NCBI GenBank assembly: GCA_963556695.1
Contig: CAUWAG010000010.1
Span: 3,162,001 to 3,226,000 of the forward strand
DNA length: 64,000 nucleotides
Direction: 5' to 3'
DNA from: Anthostomella pinea
Lineage: Eukaryota; Ascomycota; Sordariomycetes; Xylariales; Xylariaceae
In this document: positions 20,994-32,178 of the stretch, one piece after another
Layout of the letters: every line of letters starts with the position of its first letter
How positions within the stretch are numbered: position 1 is the stretch's first letter
The notes under the pieces: model-generated
Database searches by the model: none
What the model saw: only the letters and a program-made list of their open reading frames with translations
Told to the model about the DNA's origin: nothing
Translations under genes and position numbers: made by a program

Positions 20994-21617
20994 TGTGAAT
21001 GAATAGGTTTATTCATGGACAACTTGTCTTAGTCGCCTCTCATGTCGAGGTTACAGGTAAAGCAATTGATACGGTGTTGCTTGTCCCCAGACGTTGTTGG
21101 TGGGTATAGGTGAGAGCTGGAGCTCACCCCTTGTAGTAATATGCTTATCTTCCATTGGAGACATACACAGCTCACGTAATACTGCAAACCCACTTACAGA
21201 AGCTCTGGCAACCTTTCTTATGCTCGTCAAAGCTGAACGACTGGTGATGCTATATTTTGCACATTTATTTGATCGCCACAGAATCATGACCAACTCGTTT
21301 CCCCCCCCCCCCCAATTCAAGGAGATTAATCATCTCTTCGAACGAGTGGAACTAGCACCCCAACTGTCTTTACATGAGGCCGTGCTTGACGGAATGATGG
21401 GTTTCAGAGCATTTTCAAGTTTCTACTAAACAATGATTTCACTTGTCCTTATTGAATACCTGCCAATATGTCCATGACGCCCATTTAAGCTCAGCTATGG
21501 TACAGTACCACAGGCTCAAGTACTGTGCCCAATGAACGGCCCCTGTTCTCTTCGTCAGAGAGCGGATGCCCGAGGAATTTATCTTGACCCATACTGGGCT
21601 CACCTTCATCCGCCCTT
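20994..21617. other. Intergenic region between the UbiA and FAD monooxygenase genes
   Basis: Promoter side of the FAD monooxygenase and 3' flank of the UbiA gene. It has a homopolymer of 13 C at 21301..21313. No gene was recognised. Confidence 0.55.
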
Positions 21618-22898
21618 TCACGCCTCGATAGCTTTTCTCTGCACATCCTGCAGTTCCCCCCCTTCTCCTTCCCCACTCTGCAGTTTGTAGCAGTACTCTG
21701 CCACAAGAGCCAACACCGTCGTACCGCTGACCAGCAAGCCCCCCCACGAGAACCACCAAGCGCATATATCCGGCCTCGAGCGCTTCACCGTCTTGACCAT
21801 AGCTGCCAGCCAGAGCGCGTTCCCACCCGCCGCGCCGATGAAGTAAATCGGCGAAAAGCCTGCCAGTACGCCGGTGGCAATCAGGCAGCCCACCTGTGCC
21901 GCTCCCATAGCCGAAATGAAGATGTCCGTGTTCTGGTAGCGGACAGCCATACTGCGCACGCCCGCCTTGATGTCGTCGGCCGTGTCCTGGCAGGCGTTGA
22001 CGTAGTCGAAAACGGTCGTCCAGATGTAGTGCGACATTGCCAGCGTCGCAGTCGCTCCGGCGAGGGCCAGCGTTGGCATGTGGAAGGGGTCCATGCCGAT
22101 GGAGGCGGCGGCCATGAGGATACCACCGGCGATGGGCGCGCTTAGAATGAGCTGCGGGAAGTCCGTAAATCGCTTGCCCAGGGGATACACGCTGACGAGG
22201 AACTGGATCGGAACTGCGTATGCCATGGCGAGTAGAGGGTTGGGCAGACAGGCAATGGAAGCACCGACTATCACGGTCTGTGCTGCGTACCAGACGTAGC
22301 CTTGCGCCGGTGTAACGGCGCCACGTGCTACCGGTCGACTTCTGCACCGCGCCACTTGCCTGTCATAGTCACGGTCCAGCACATCGTTTATAGTGCAGGC
22401 TGCGCCTCGCAGGAAGACGTTATACATGAGCAGTATTCCAGCAGTGCCGGCGAGAGTTGCTGGCGGCACCATGGGCGTAACCAGACAAGCTCCATATCCA
22501 AGGCCGATCAGATATGCCATGTAGAACCCGTATAATCCCCCTGGCTTCTCAATACGCATGAGCTCGGCATAGGGTACCCATTTGGGAGGCAGTTTAGACA
22601 AGATGCCCTTGGTAGGTGGGAACCATGGTGGGTATCGGGGGTCAAATGTCTCTTGCTGTGCTTCTGCAGGCTCTCTGGTATCCGGGTGATGTGCTTTCGT
22701 GCTTTGCAGCCTCTCAGATATCCCCGGCACTAAAGCTGTTGCGCGTGCCCTCCAGAAGACTAGCTGGGTCCTATTTGAGGCCGCTGGCGAGCATTGCTGA
22801 CATATTAACGAGTTACGGCCGGTCCGCTGGGCGAGTTTGAAAGAGAAGTACCGTGGAGATGACACGACTCTGAAGCGAAACAGACTCGACAAACTCAT
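21618..22898 (-). CDS. UbiA-family aromatic prenyltransferase, COQ2 paralogue
   Basis: Intronless frame; the first ATG is at 22898, giving 426 aa. UbiA enzymes are multi-spanning membrane proteins that attach an isoprenoid diphosphate to an aromatic ring. The first Asp-rich motif is NDVLDRDYDRQVARCRSRP (N-D-x-x-D-x-x-x-D) and the second is DYVNACQDTADDIKAGVRS, both with Mg-diphosphate Asp residues in place. Eight or nine hydrophobic segments are visible. The N-terminus is rich in Ser/Arg/Phe (SLSSLFRFRVVSS) and could target mitochondria. The first helix reads EKPGGLYGFYMAYLIG, not the DKPIGSWLLYLPC expected from true fungal COQ2. I therefore favour a specialised-metabolism paralogue over the ubiquinone enzyme. 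The neighbouring FAD monooxygenase is on the same strand. Confidence 0.87.
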   Translation of the reverse strand: MSLSSLFRFRVVSSPRYFSFKLAQRTGRNSLICQQCSPAASNRTQLVFWRARATALVPGISERLQSTKAHHPDTREPAEAQQETFDPRYPPWFPPTKGILSKLPPKWVPYAELMRIEKPGGLYGFYMAYLIGLGYGACLVTPMVPPATLAGTAGILLMYNVFLRGAACTINDVLDRDYDRQVARCRSRPVARGAVTPAQGYVWYAAQTVIVGASIACLPNPLLAMAYAVPIQFLVSVYPLGKRFTDFPQLILSAPIAGGILMAAASIGMDPFHMPTLALAGATATLAMSHYIWTTVFDYVNACQDTADDIKAGVRSMAVRYQNTDIFISAMGAAQVGCLIATGVLAGFSPIYFIGAAGGNALWLAAMVKTVKRSRPDICAWWFSWGGLLVSGTTVLALVAEYCYKLQSGEGEGGELQDVQRKAIEA

Positions 22899-25645
22899 TG
22901 TCGGCAGATGCAATTCGTGTTCGGCAAGGTGTTCATCTCATGTGAGAGAGAAAACGAAACGGCCACCAACTGTCAAGAAAAAGGACCACGGAGTGGTACA
23001 GACGCTGATTAAGAGGGGCGAATGTACTGGCCTTACCAGAGAGCAACCCTCCACTTTGAGGTAGAAGAGACGGGAGGAACTGTTTATGTGACGTGTGAGC
23101 CAAAGGGAGATGAATAGCAAGTAGCTCCATATTGTCCTTCAACCGACACGTGAGGGACAGCGAATGTGTGTCGTCAAAGCGTGCTGTGCATCGCCTCGCC
23201 CTGGGTCCCATGAAGAGTGACGTTCCAGACAGTCCAGCCCTACCGTACGACTCCGACGATGATAAGAGACTGTCGATATGCAGCGGTCGACAGTGCCGTG
23301 GTGGTGTCCGCGGGCATACGTTGACTTGGCATATGATATGATATGCATGCCCTGGGCATCAAGCATGCCAGGGACTGGGGGTACAGCTGGCTGGCGTCTG
23401 GGCATAGTTCCACGCATAACCGGCAGAGTAGTACCATGCGTCAGTATCTACCATCGAGTAAGATGTGTCCGCATCGGGGAAAGCAACGGCAATACAGTAA
23501 TCTCAACCGGCGGTGAGGATAAGCGAGTATACCATGTACCGACCAGCACCAAAAAGGTTCGTAAGAGCCCGTCAACTTGGTCTATCCCCTACCCAGCTCG
23601 AATCCAACCGCACATGCGAATGGGCGGCACAAGGTCGAAGAAGTCTCATAAGACATTTGCCCGTCAGACAGATGATGGGGTGTCGCTTACCATAAACGAA
23701 GCGGACTACTGCTGACTTGTCAGAGTTTCGCTTTGTTTACCTCGTACTCTGGTGAGCTATGATTGGTGCTTGGCAAGTTGGTCTCTATTCTAGAGGTGGC
23801 TAAATGGCTTGCTTACACAATACGGGATGGAATGAGTTCAGCGGCTTTGTCCTCTGCGGGAAAAACGCCGAAACGCCATCTCCGAGTATATGCAGCGCAG
23901 TACCACCTCGCACTACCTATTATGGCAGGTGTCCTGCGGCCGCAGCGAGGTGCATGGGGAGCAGCAACAGCTTAAAGCTACCACGGCCCACGGGGTTAGC
24001 ACGGCGGTAGGCGACCTTGTTGCAGAGAACAGACAGCAGGCTGGCTGGCTGGCTGGCTCTCTCGCCGTCGACAGAACCCAGTCTTTATATATTGCCGTCG
24101 GTAATCACGATGGTCGTGCGGCGCCCCCAACGGACGTCACAGGCAGACGTAGAATGTGAGCCTGGTAGCACAGCATGTACATAGTAAGCGCAAGACCGTC
24201 GGGCAGACTTGGCAGGTTGGATGGTTCCTGGCGGTTGCATATCGATCTGGTGTCATGGGTACCTTATGGATGTGTTCAGTTGTGATGTGACATGTTATTC
24301 AGTGGTAGTTGTGTGGATCCAGCTGATTCCAGCTGTCAGGTGTCTTGTCGGTTGGGCCGGATTGTTGCCCAAGGGACAAGGTACCGTTTGCACTGTATCT
24401 AGACTAAAGAGACCTTTCGGATGGGACAAGCTCCGATCCTTCTAGACAGCAAGCAGAACATCCAGAATACTAGTCATCGTAACATGGTATTCTGGGCCCC
24501 TGCCAGAAGGCACAGTTGTAGACGGGCTGACTAATACGGTATATTCCGCTTCCGATTCGGAATATTAGGATAAGTCCGACATTGAATTAAGCCTCTCCGA
24601 AATACCCTATTATTGAGGTCCGGTCTGAGACACCTTTTTGCCGGTTACTTTCGTTTCATACCTTATTCTGCTCAGCACAACCGCACCCATTCAAAGCAGC
24701 AATCAGTCTGTGGGATCAAGTGTTCTTCGCTTCGATCCTGCCCGCGCCTCAGCCTTAACGGGCGCAGACCGTGGCTTGCCTAATGTATGGTGTGATCACT
24801 GTGATGTGAGGTGAGTGCAAGTGCACGCGTCAGAGCCGGATTCCTCATCACTGTCAGCTATGGATCGGGTATGATGTCCTGCCTATTTGAGGTATAAATC
24901 ACTTTTGTCACGCGTGGCACCCTCGCATCGGTCCAATGCGGCCGAAGGATTGCCATCCACCTCAGAGTCGTGAAGCTGAGGCAAAGACAGAAGGAAACGT
25001 GAGGGTGATAACCCTAATGTCAACGCGCGGCTTGCGAGGGCATCTTTGCCTCGAAATGACTTACGAAGGGTTCGAGGCCGACGACATTGACTGGTTGCCG
25101 GTTTGCACCAACTGGTCTGCCCCCAGCTGGCTGGCTGTCTTCTTCCTCGATGATCTTGAAGTCAGGAGGTTGATTAGCTCGTCTGTTACTGGTGCAAGCT
25201 GAGCGACCTGGATCTCGTCTTACCACACTTTCCTCCCTTGCCCTGTCTCCCCCTCCCATACCCCTGTTTTTGCCTCCTCATCCCACGCCTTCTGGTGAGT
25301 TCGAGCCGGTAACTCCTCATCTTCCCTGCGTTCGCACGTGGCAAAGCCTGCGGTCCGCCCCTTCGAAACCAGGTGGCTAGTTTTGTGTGAGCACCCGAAG
25401 TTCCGAGGGGGCGAGTGGTCTGCCAAACTTGGATCGCGTGGCTTCCAATGTGCTCCCCTCGACTGCAGCCATCTCCGGGATCTGTGGGGGAGGTTACGCG
25501 GTGTTTACCTCGATCCCTCTCTGCAGGTGCTTCGCATGCGGTACTACCTAAATACACGTGGGCAGCTGTTTTGTTGGAAACTTCTACCCAGACTCGTCAC
25601 TCGTTCGACTCGTGGCCCTGCCAGCTGCGAAATCCTCCCGGCAAC
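22899..25645. other. Long intergenic region between UbiA and BBE genes
   Basis: About 2.7 kb with no family-like coding sequence on either strand. It contains a (ggct)n run near 24041-24058, the inverted motif attccg...cggaat near 24542-24562, and a TATA-like ggtataaatc near 24890. Open frames such as 23278..23715 have no recognisable domain. Confidence 0.5.
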
Positions 25646-27117
25646 ATGCTGTTCCTTTTTGCTGCTGCCCTGCTCAACTTCAGCCTAGCCTCTTGCACGC
25701 CAACGACTTCCATCACGCCCGTTTGCACCAAGTACAAGGCACAGATCCAGCAACAGCTCTCGTCGGGTTCGACGGTGCAATGCAGTGGGAACAACACGCG
25801 TTGGAGCGAGTACGCGGCACCGGAGCCCGGTGCCATTGTTACAGTCGCTAGCGAGGACGATGTCGCCAAGTCCGTAGCATTCGCCAGCCAGCAGAACATC
25901 CCTTTCCTCATCCAGAGTGGTGCCAATGGTTGGGCAGACACATTCACGCTCAGCGGAAACGGCTTCATCATCGACATATCCCAGCTCAAGCAGATCACCT
26001 TCAACGCCGATAACACCCAAGTGAGCTTTCAAGCCGGCGTCACGAACGCCGATATGGTCGAAGCGGCGTGGAACAACAATGCGCGCGCCTGGGTTGCCAC
26101 ATGCAACTGTGTCAGTGTTCTGGGTGCCACTCTTGGCGGAGGATTGGGAAGACTGCAAGGGCTCTACGGACTGGGTCTCGACCAGCTTCTCTCGGTCAAC
26201 TATGTGGACGGCGACGGCAACAAAAAGACTGTCACCAAGGATAGCGATGCGGACTTGTGGTGGGCTCTGAAGGGAGCCGGTCCCAACTTTGGCATCGTGA
26301 CGTCGGTTGTGGCCAACGCCTGGCCTATTCCCCAGGCCGACAACACTGCATGGACTGGTTCTCTCATATTCGACGAGTCGCAGATTGAGGATCTCATCAG
26401 TGCTGTCAACGACATCACTCTCGAGCCGGAGATGCAGATGGATATTTACTTCACCGGTCTCATGGTCATCGCGCTACCATTCTACCTCGGCAGCGAGGAA
26501 GAGGGCAGAGAGAAGTTTGCATCCATCCTTGCCGTCGGACCTACGGTGGATGCCACACAGGTTACCCCTTACAACACTTGGAACGCTGCAGGCGACGCCT
26601 TCTGCCTCGACGGTGGCCGCAAACCGTCCTACACCACTGGCCTGAAAACCATGGACCCTACGGCGTGGCGCAAGGTCTGGAACGACTACAGTGCGTTCGT
26701 CACGGACCACCCAGAAGCTGGTAACACCACGGTGCTCTCCGAGTGTTACTCAACCATGAAAGTCGAGGCAATCGGCAGCTTCCAGTCGTCGTACCCGTTT
26801 CGCGACGTCAAGTGCTACAGCATTGCCATCCCATGGTATCCAGACTCGAGCCTTGATGCAGAAGGCATTGCGTTCGGACAGAACGTCAGGAGCTACTGGG
26901 CCGCCTCGGCTGGGACCGATAGCCCAGCCAAGTAAGCTATGATCCTCAATGTTTTCCAGATAATACATGTACTGACTCCAAGCCTAGCTACATAAACTTT
27001 GCCCATGGCGATGAACCACTGAGCAACATTTACGGCAGTAGCTTGTCCAAGCTCCAGCAGCTGAAGCAGAAGTACGACCCCAAGAAGCGCTTTAACCAAT
27101 GGTTCCCTCTGTCGTAA
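25646..27117 (+). CDS. Secreted BBE-type FAD-linked oxidoreductase
   Basis: Exons 25646..26931 and 26988..27117 with a 56-bp intron (GTAAGC, CTGACTCC, CTAG); 471 aa. An open frame continues upstream, but this Met starts a clear signal peptide (MLFLFAAALLNFSLASC). The family (FAD_binding_4 plus BBE domain) oxidises sugars, alcohols or alkaloid-like substrates using covalently bound FAD. Visible features are the PP-loop region EPGAIVTVASEDDVAKSVAF, QSGANGWADTF, CNCVSVLGATLGGGLGRLQG with the candidate flavinylating Cys, GAGPNFGIVTSVV, and the BBE-domain end YDPKKRFNQWFPLS. The position that carries the His-linked FAD in bicovalent members (SGGHS) reads SGANG, so a single Cys linkage is likely. 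Secretion suggests an extracellular or vesicular role. Substrate unknown. Confidence 0.9.
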
Positions 27118-28433
27118 GAGAGTGAGTCTGCTAGAGACTCTCCTGGTCCCTTCCTGGAGAATTCTCATTTCCCATGTCCAACGGTCCAGATCGCGCATTG
27201 TTTCCAATCTTAATAGCTGGGAATGCCTGCGTGTATTCACTTAAGAGGGGTGGGACATGTACTGCATATTCATACATGATGCCGCACCAATGAGCGCTTT
27301 ACTTCGAAGTACTATACATAGATGGATATTTGGAATGACTAATTGCCATGAGCGCTTACGAGTACATGAAGTACATCAGGTACATACTTACACTATTTAG
27401 ATCATTACATGGGATCTCCTTCTGGCCATGATTTCCGCCTGGCCATACTCTATCTTGACGGTACTGTCTGGAGTATAGTTCCCACCCGGTCTTCTCTTCG
27501 AATTGGCCCATCGCTGGCCGATATACTGCCATGCTACTTATCAACGCACATTGCAGAGCCGTGCCACAATCCCAATGGCCACGCCACCCCACGAGGTAGA
27601 TGGGTGCGAATGCAGGATCCCGCTGAAGAAAGGCGGTATCGCCGCGGCGCAGCATCAGCGCAACCACACAGTAGCACCACAGGTCACACCACCACCACTA
27701 CCTGGACAAATAACCTTGGAGTACACGTAGGATTCCGATGGGCTGCATAACCATGCGACCTGGCATGCTACAATGTGGCTTACTCACAGACTTGAGGCCA
27801 ACCAAGATGCGTTGCGCATGATTTAGGTCGGATGGATGGGTCACATCGGGGGCCGGATGAGGGGAATGAAGGGCCCATCCCAAATAAGCATCTACACGCC
27901 ATCTGGGGCCGTCGCCCATTCTTCCGTCGTCAAGGCCTGTCCGGCCGAGTCTCTGCTCATACGCAGGCTTGCGTGCGTGCTTACATGCATGGGGGGTCAG
28001 ACTCAGCAAGGTGAGATCGATAGTCTCGCCGTGAGATGAATCAGCCACGGAATCCTTCTGGAACGCCGCACCCCCGAATGGAGTCGGTCCTTCAAATCAT
28101 ATTGGCATAATCGTCAGCCCGTCTGTCCGATATTCGTATTTGCTAACCCCCCAGACGCCCTCACTTGCGCCATAGCCTTTGTCTATAACCTACTATGTAG
28201 GTGGCAAGTACCGGGCGCCATACGTCACTGCTGTTCCTTTTCGCCCCACGACGTTGAAGACCGTTCAAAAAAAAGAATTCAGCTCGAGAGTCTTGGTCGA
28301 CTATATCCTTCCACTAGGCAGGCGTCAGACAACTCCTCTATCGCAAGTCGTGAGAGAGAAAGACTCCAACAACACTGACAGGATTGGAGCTGGAGCTGGA
28401 GCTGGTGCTGGTCCAACTCGGAGGCGCTTCAAC
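27118..28433. other. Intergenic region between BBE and Pth11-like genes
   Basis: About 1.3 kb with no recognisable gene. The right part is the promoter and leader of the Pth11-like gene, including a ggagct run near 28385-28403. Confidence 0.5.
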
Positions 28434-29822
28434 ATGGCGAATCCGTACTTCAACCCCGACTACAATCCGTACACGCAGTCGGTGCTGATTGGCACGGCCA
28501 TACTATTCATGATCGTGCCCATATGCGCCGTGGGTCTGCGGTTCTACTCGCGGTCGATAAGCTGGGCGAAGCTGGGCATCGATGACTGGTTCACGATCCC
28601 GTCGATGATCATCTGTGTCGCGCTGTCGATAGTCCAGCTAATCGGTACGTGAAAGGGAGAGAGTCAGAATGTCAGACAGATGGCGGCGGCGGCGGCGGCA
28701 GCAGCGGGCGCACCTGGTGCCACCTGAGCGGCGAGCCTCGAATCCATCGTGCGTGCGTACAGGCTGACCCATATCTGCGCAACAGCAACGACAGTCGGCG
28801 GTCTAGGAGCGCACCAGCCGCTTGTTAACGGCGAGCTCGTGCACAGCCAGCAACTGTACGTGTACGAGAAGACGCGGTACGCGTACGAGATCGTGGGGAC
28901 GATCGGGCTGTGCGTCATCAAGCTGTCGGTGTTACTCTTCTACCGGCGCATCTTCGCGATCCGCGCGGCGCGGCTCGTCAACAACGTCTTCATCGGCCTC
29001 ACGGCCGCCTGGGGCATCTCGTTCACCTTCGCCGTCGCCTTCCAGTGCACGCCCGTGTCGACGCTGTGGGAGAAGTTTGAGTACGAGTACGAGCCGTACT
29101 GCGTCCAGGTGTTCCCGCTCTACTTTGGCCACGCCATCTCCGATCTCATCCTGGATGTCTTCATCTTCATCCTGCCGATTCCGCACCTGTGGTCGCTGAA
29201 GATGCCCCAGCGCCAGAAGCTGGCCGTGGGCGGCATCTTCCTGCTGGGAGCTATGTAAGTTCGGCCCCGTTCCGTCCGTAACTCTCCTCTGCTGTGCGAC
29301 GGTGAGCTACAAGCCCCATGGCGTTGTCATGGCAGCTCACCTGAGCAACTACAGTACACGGGCCGCCAACGTACGGTGCTAATCGTGTACAACAGCGTCG
29401 TCGCCATCGGCATCACGCGCACGCTCATCTTCCACTGGGTGATCGACTTCGCCACGGTGCAGCCCATGTCGTGGTTCTACGACACGACGTGGTACTCGGC
29501 GGGCGTGCTGTTCTGGCACATCGCCGAGAACGTGGTCGGGCTGCTGGGCTGCTGCCTGCCGTCGTACGCGCCATTATTCAAAAACATCTTGCACAAGCAG
29601 AAGACGCTCGGAGCGTCGTCGGGCGCTTCGTCGTCCGGCCTTGGCGCCTCCAAAAAGCGCGGCTACCCGTCGCCGTACCACGAACGCCTCGAGGACGAGG
29701 AGTCGTTGACGCGCATCCGCGCCGCGGCCGACGGCGGCTCGGAGGAGCACGCGCTCGGGATCGTGCCGGAACGCCGCATCTTGGTCAATCGGGAGTTCCG
29801 GCTCGAGACTTCGGCGGCTTAG
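28434..29822 (+). CDS. Pth11-like seven-transmembrane protein (fungal rhodopsin-domain family)
   Basis: Exons 28434..28644, 28786..29254 and 29396..29822; both introns are 141 bp (GTACGT and GTAAGT donors, AACAG acceptors). Product 368 aa. Seven hydrophobic segments fit the fungal integral-membrane family that includes Pth11-related receptors and SAT4. Family signatures are GLRFYSRSISWAKLGIDDW after helix 1, TVGGLGAHQP, YEIVGTIGLCVIKLSVLLFY in the middle, FQCTPVSTLWEKF, and ILPIPHLWSLKMPQRQKLAV before helix 6. The N-terminal CFEM domain of true Pth11 is absent. A charged cytosolic tail follows helix 7, with KKRGYPSPYHERLEDEESL. The role is probably sensing or transport at the plasma membrane; the ligand is unknown. 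Intron 1 contains a (ggc)n run. Confidence 0.87.
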
Positions 29823-31080
29823 TAGGTTCATATTGGGAGATGGGCGTTTATGGGCATGTACATGAATGGATCTGCATATATAATATAAATACTGTATCAA
29901 TACTTGAATGGGTCTGTGAGATTCTCCAGCGATTCGGGGCGTGGTCATTATACCCAGAGAACTACCACAGAGGCGCAGGCAAATACACCTGACCAGAGAT
30001 GGCGCTGTTGAGACACATGTTCTCAGTCGTACGCATAGGGCTGGGAGGAACAATTTTGCGTAGATTCCTCGACAAAGGCACACTTTTCCACCACGTCCAC
30101 AAACCTATCAAGGATCAGGGGCCTCGGCGAAAACACGACCTTAACCCAGAGTGCGTTACATTCAGACGAGTCCTTCGGAAGCTGTTCAAAAAGTCGACCA
30201 AGTCTTTAGAGACGACATTCTCACCTGCAGAACTATCATCAATGCCTATGACTAATTCAACCCCAACTCTAGTCACGGCACGATATTCCAGCACCTGTCC
30301 ATTCATTACGCGCGTGGGGCTCTCTTCCATGATCTGTCAGTCAGCAGCATGCCCCATTGTCCGATCTCTTTGACCAGTCCAGACTACACTCGGTCAAATC
30401 TGTCCGCACGTAACGCCACTTCCGTGACGCGATGAGATTGCCGCAGGACACGTGCATCAAATTATCTAGCATCGTGGGGGTACCAGGAACGTACTTCAGG
30501 AGGATCACCTAAAAGCGGATGGTGCACACCCAATGCCTTGGCAGTTGTCGCGGATGTACATTCGTGCTGCAAGGGCCGTGCCGGGTCGCCTCTACATCCG
30601 ATCCAGTTGATCCTCATGAGAACAACAGCGTCATCAAACTCCGACCTCAGCTGCCGGTTGGAATGGCTTTCGCCTCCGCCGTTTCTTGTCTTGGGGTTGT
30701 TTCCTGCATAGCCCCTAGTCCGGGTGAACCTGACGGGGGCGCACACCAGTGAGTGTGGTTATCGATCGAGAACGGCTATGCGGCCGGTATGGCTCTTCAT
30801 CCAGAGTCTAGGCCCTTGCGGCCAAGGGCATTCGATAACAAACAACGGTGCCATGGGGCTCCGACCCAGGGTCTTAATGTGGTATTGTGCAATCAGTGAC
30901 ATCGGCCCAATTCCCCAACTCGTCTGGTTTCGATGCTCAAGTTTCGCAATTGATGCGTGGTACACTGACCCTCCAAAAGTCTCCGAGCATCCACCACGCT
31001 AGTTTCAGAACGTGTCTACGCGCTCGCGACCCCCTTCCTTTTTCATATTTTATTTACTCAATACCAAAACGATGGATTTA
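29823..31080. other. Intergenic region left of the Tc1-like relic
   Basis: About 1.2 kb without a recognisable gene. A possible stem is gttatcga near 30758 with tcgataac near 30833; between them is the perfect hairpin gcccttgcggccaagggc near 30812-30829. Confidence 0.45.
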
Positions 31081-31125
31081 TAAAAGGTTAGTACAATTCT
31101 GACCGCAAATCGCGGGCCAAACCAG

Positions 31126-32178
31126 GAATTTACTTCCGAAGCTCGTATAGCTATTATGGCTGGCAGGGCGGCAGGCGAAAGGCGCGACGAAGTCGCGAGC
31201 GCGTTCCATCTGGATCGGCCTCAAATCGTGACCGACATTATCAACACTGCTAGAGAGCATAATACCACTGTCTCTCGACCTCAAGAGGGAGCCACAAAGA
31301 CTCTAAACAAGCATAAAAAAACTCAACTAGTTGAAATGGCACAGAAGTGCCCTAAGGCTACCTACAAAAAGCTCAAAAAGGAGAACAGGGTCCTCTGTTC
31401 TTATACCACTATTAAGCGTGTTCTTCGTGCTCATGGGCTTCGCAAGTGGAAGGCAGTGAAGCGGATCGAGCTTATGGAAGATAACGCACGAAAGAAGCTC
31501 GCTTTTTGCAATAAATACGACTCTCCGGAGGCTCTGGAGGAGCTGATGCGAACGCTCTTCTCAGACGAAGTCATGGTCCAGAATTCACCCGATAATCCGG
31601 GCGATTGGGTGATCCGCCTCTCTTCTGAACGTTACAGGCAGGATCTCATGAACCCTCAGAGCCATGGGAGACCCTGTATCTCCATTATGTATTGGGCTTT
31701 GATTTGATTACGCGGCAGAAAAGGTGGCCTAGGCAAAATCATTTTTTGCGAGCCTAATAAGGATGCTCCTCGCGGAGGAGTATCTTCAGCTTCATACCAA
31801 GATGTCCTCGAGGAAGGGCTCCTTCTGTTCTACGAGGCTGGGGATCCTTTTATGCAATATAATGCTCACATCCATCGATTTGGAGGCACTCCAGAGTGGC
31901 TAGAGGAGCACGGCATCTGGACGATTGACTGGCCTATTCACAGCCCTGATTTGAACCCGATTGAGCACGTTTAGGTACTTCTGAAGAAGCAGATATAGAG
32001 AATCGAGCCTGGTTTCGCTAATTTGAAGGCTAATATTACCCATAAGGCATATGCCAGAGAGTTAATTAAAAGGGCGTGGTCAGAGATCGATCCTGAGGAC
32101 GTACGCGTTCTCATCGAATCGCTCAGCAACCGAATCACCACAGTAAAAAGAGTAGGTGGCTGGTACACACACTATTGA
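31126..32178 (+). pseudogene. Tc1/mariner-type transposase relic
   Basis: A single frame of about 350 codons. It has a Tc1-type helix-turn-helix N-terminus (EARIAIMAGRAAGERRDEVA), a second HTH-like part (TYKKLKKENRVLCSYTTIKR) and the DDE_3 catalytic part. That part shows LFSDEVMV with the first Asp and the WPIHSPDLNPIEHV block with the second Asp and Glu. Three stops interrupt it: TGA 31705, TAG 31972 and TAG 31996. The second follows EHV, where Tc1 elements have Trp, and all three can be read as TGG changed to TGA or TAG. A probable intron 31087..31125 (GTTAGT, CTGAC, CCAG) precedes the frame. Clear terminal inverted repeats could not be found, so element limits are unknown. Confidence 0.85.

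Noticed and set aside
21301..21313. Run of 13 C as a possible functional element
   Set aside because: A simple homopolymer in an intergenic region, easily explained by slippage or sequencing error.
25646..26931. Longer start for the BBE oxidase at 25415
   Set aside because: The extension is Ser/Arg/Cys-rich with no family similarity, whereas ATG 25646 begins a standard signal peptide.
29316..29335. X-box-like gttgtcatggcagc in the Pth11-like gene as an RFX target
   Set aside because: It lies in an intron and deviates from the consensus; one weak match is expected by chance.
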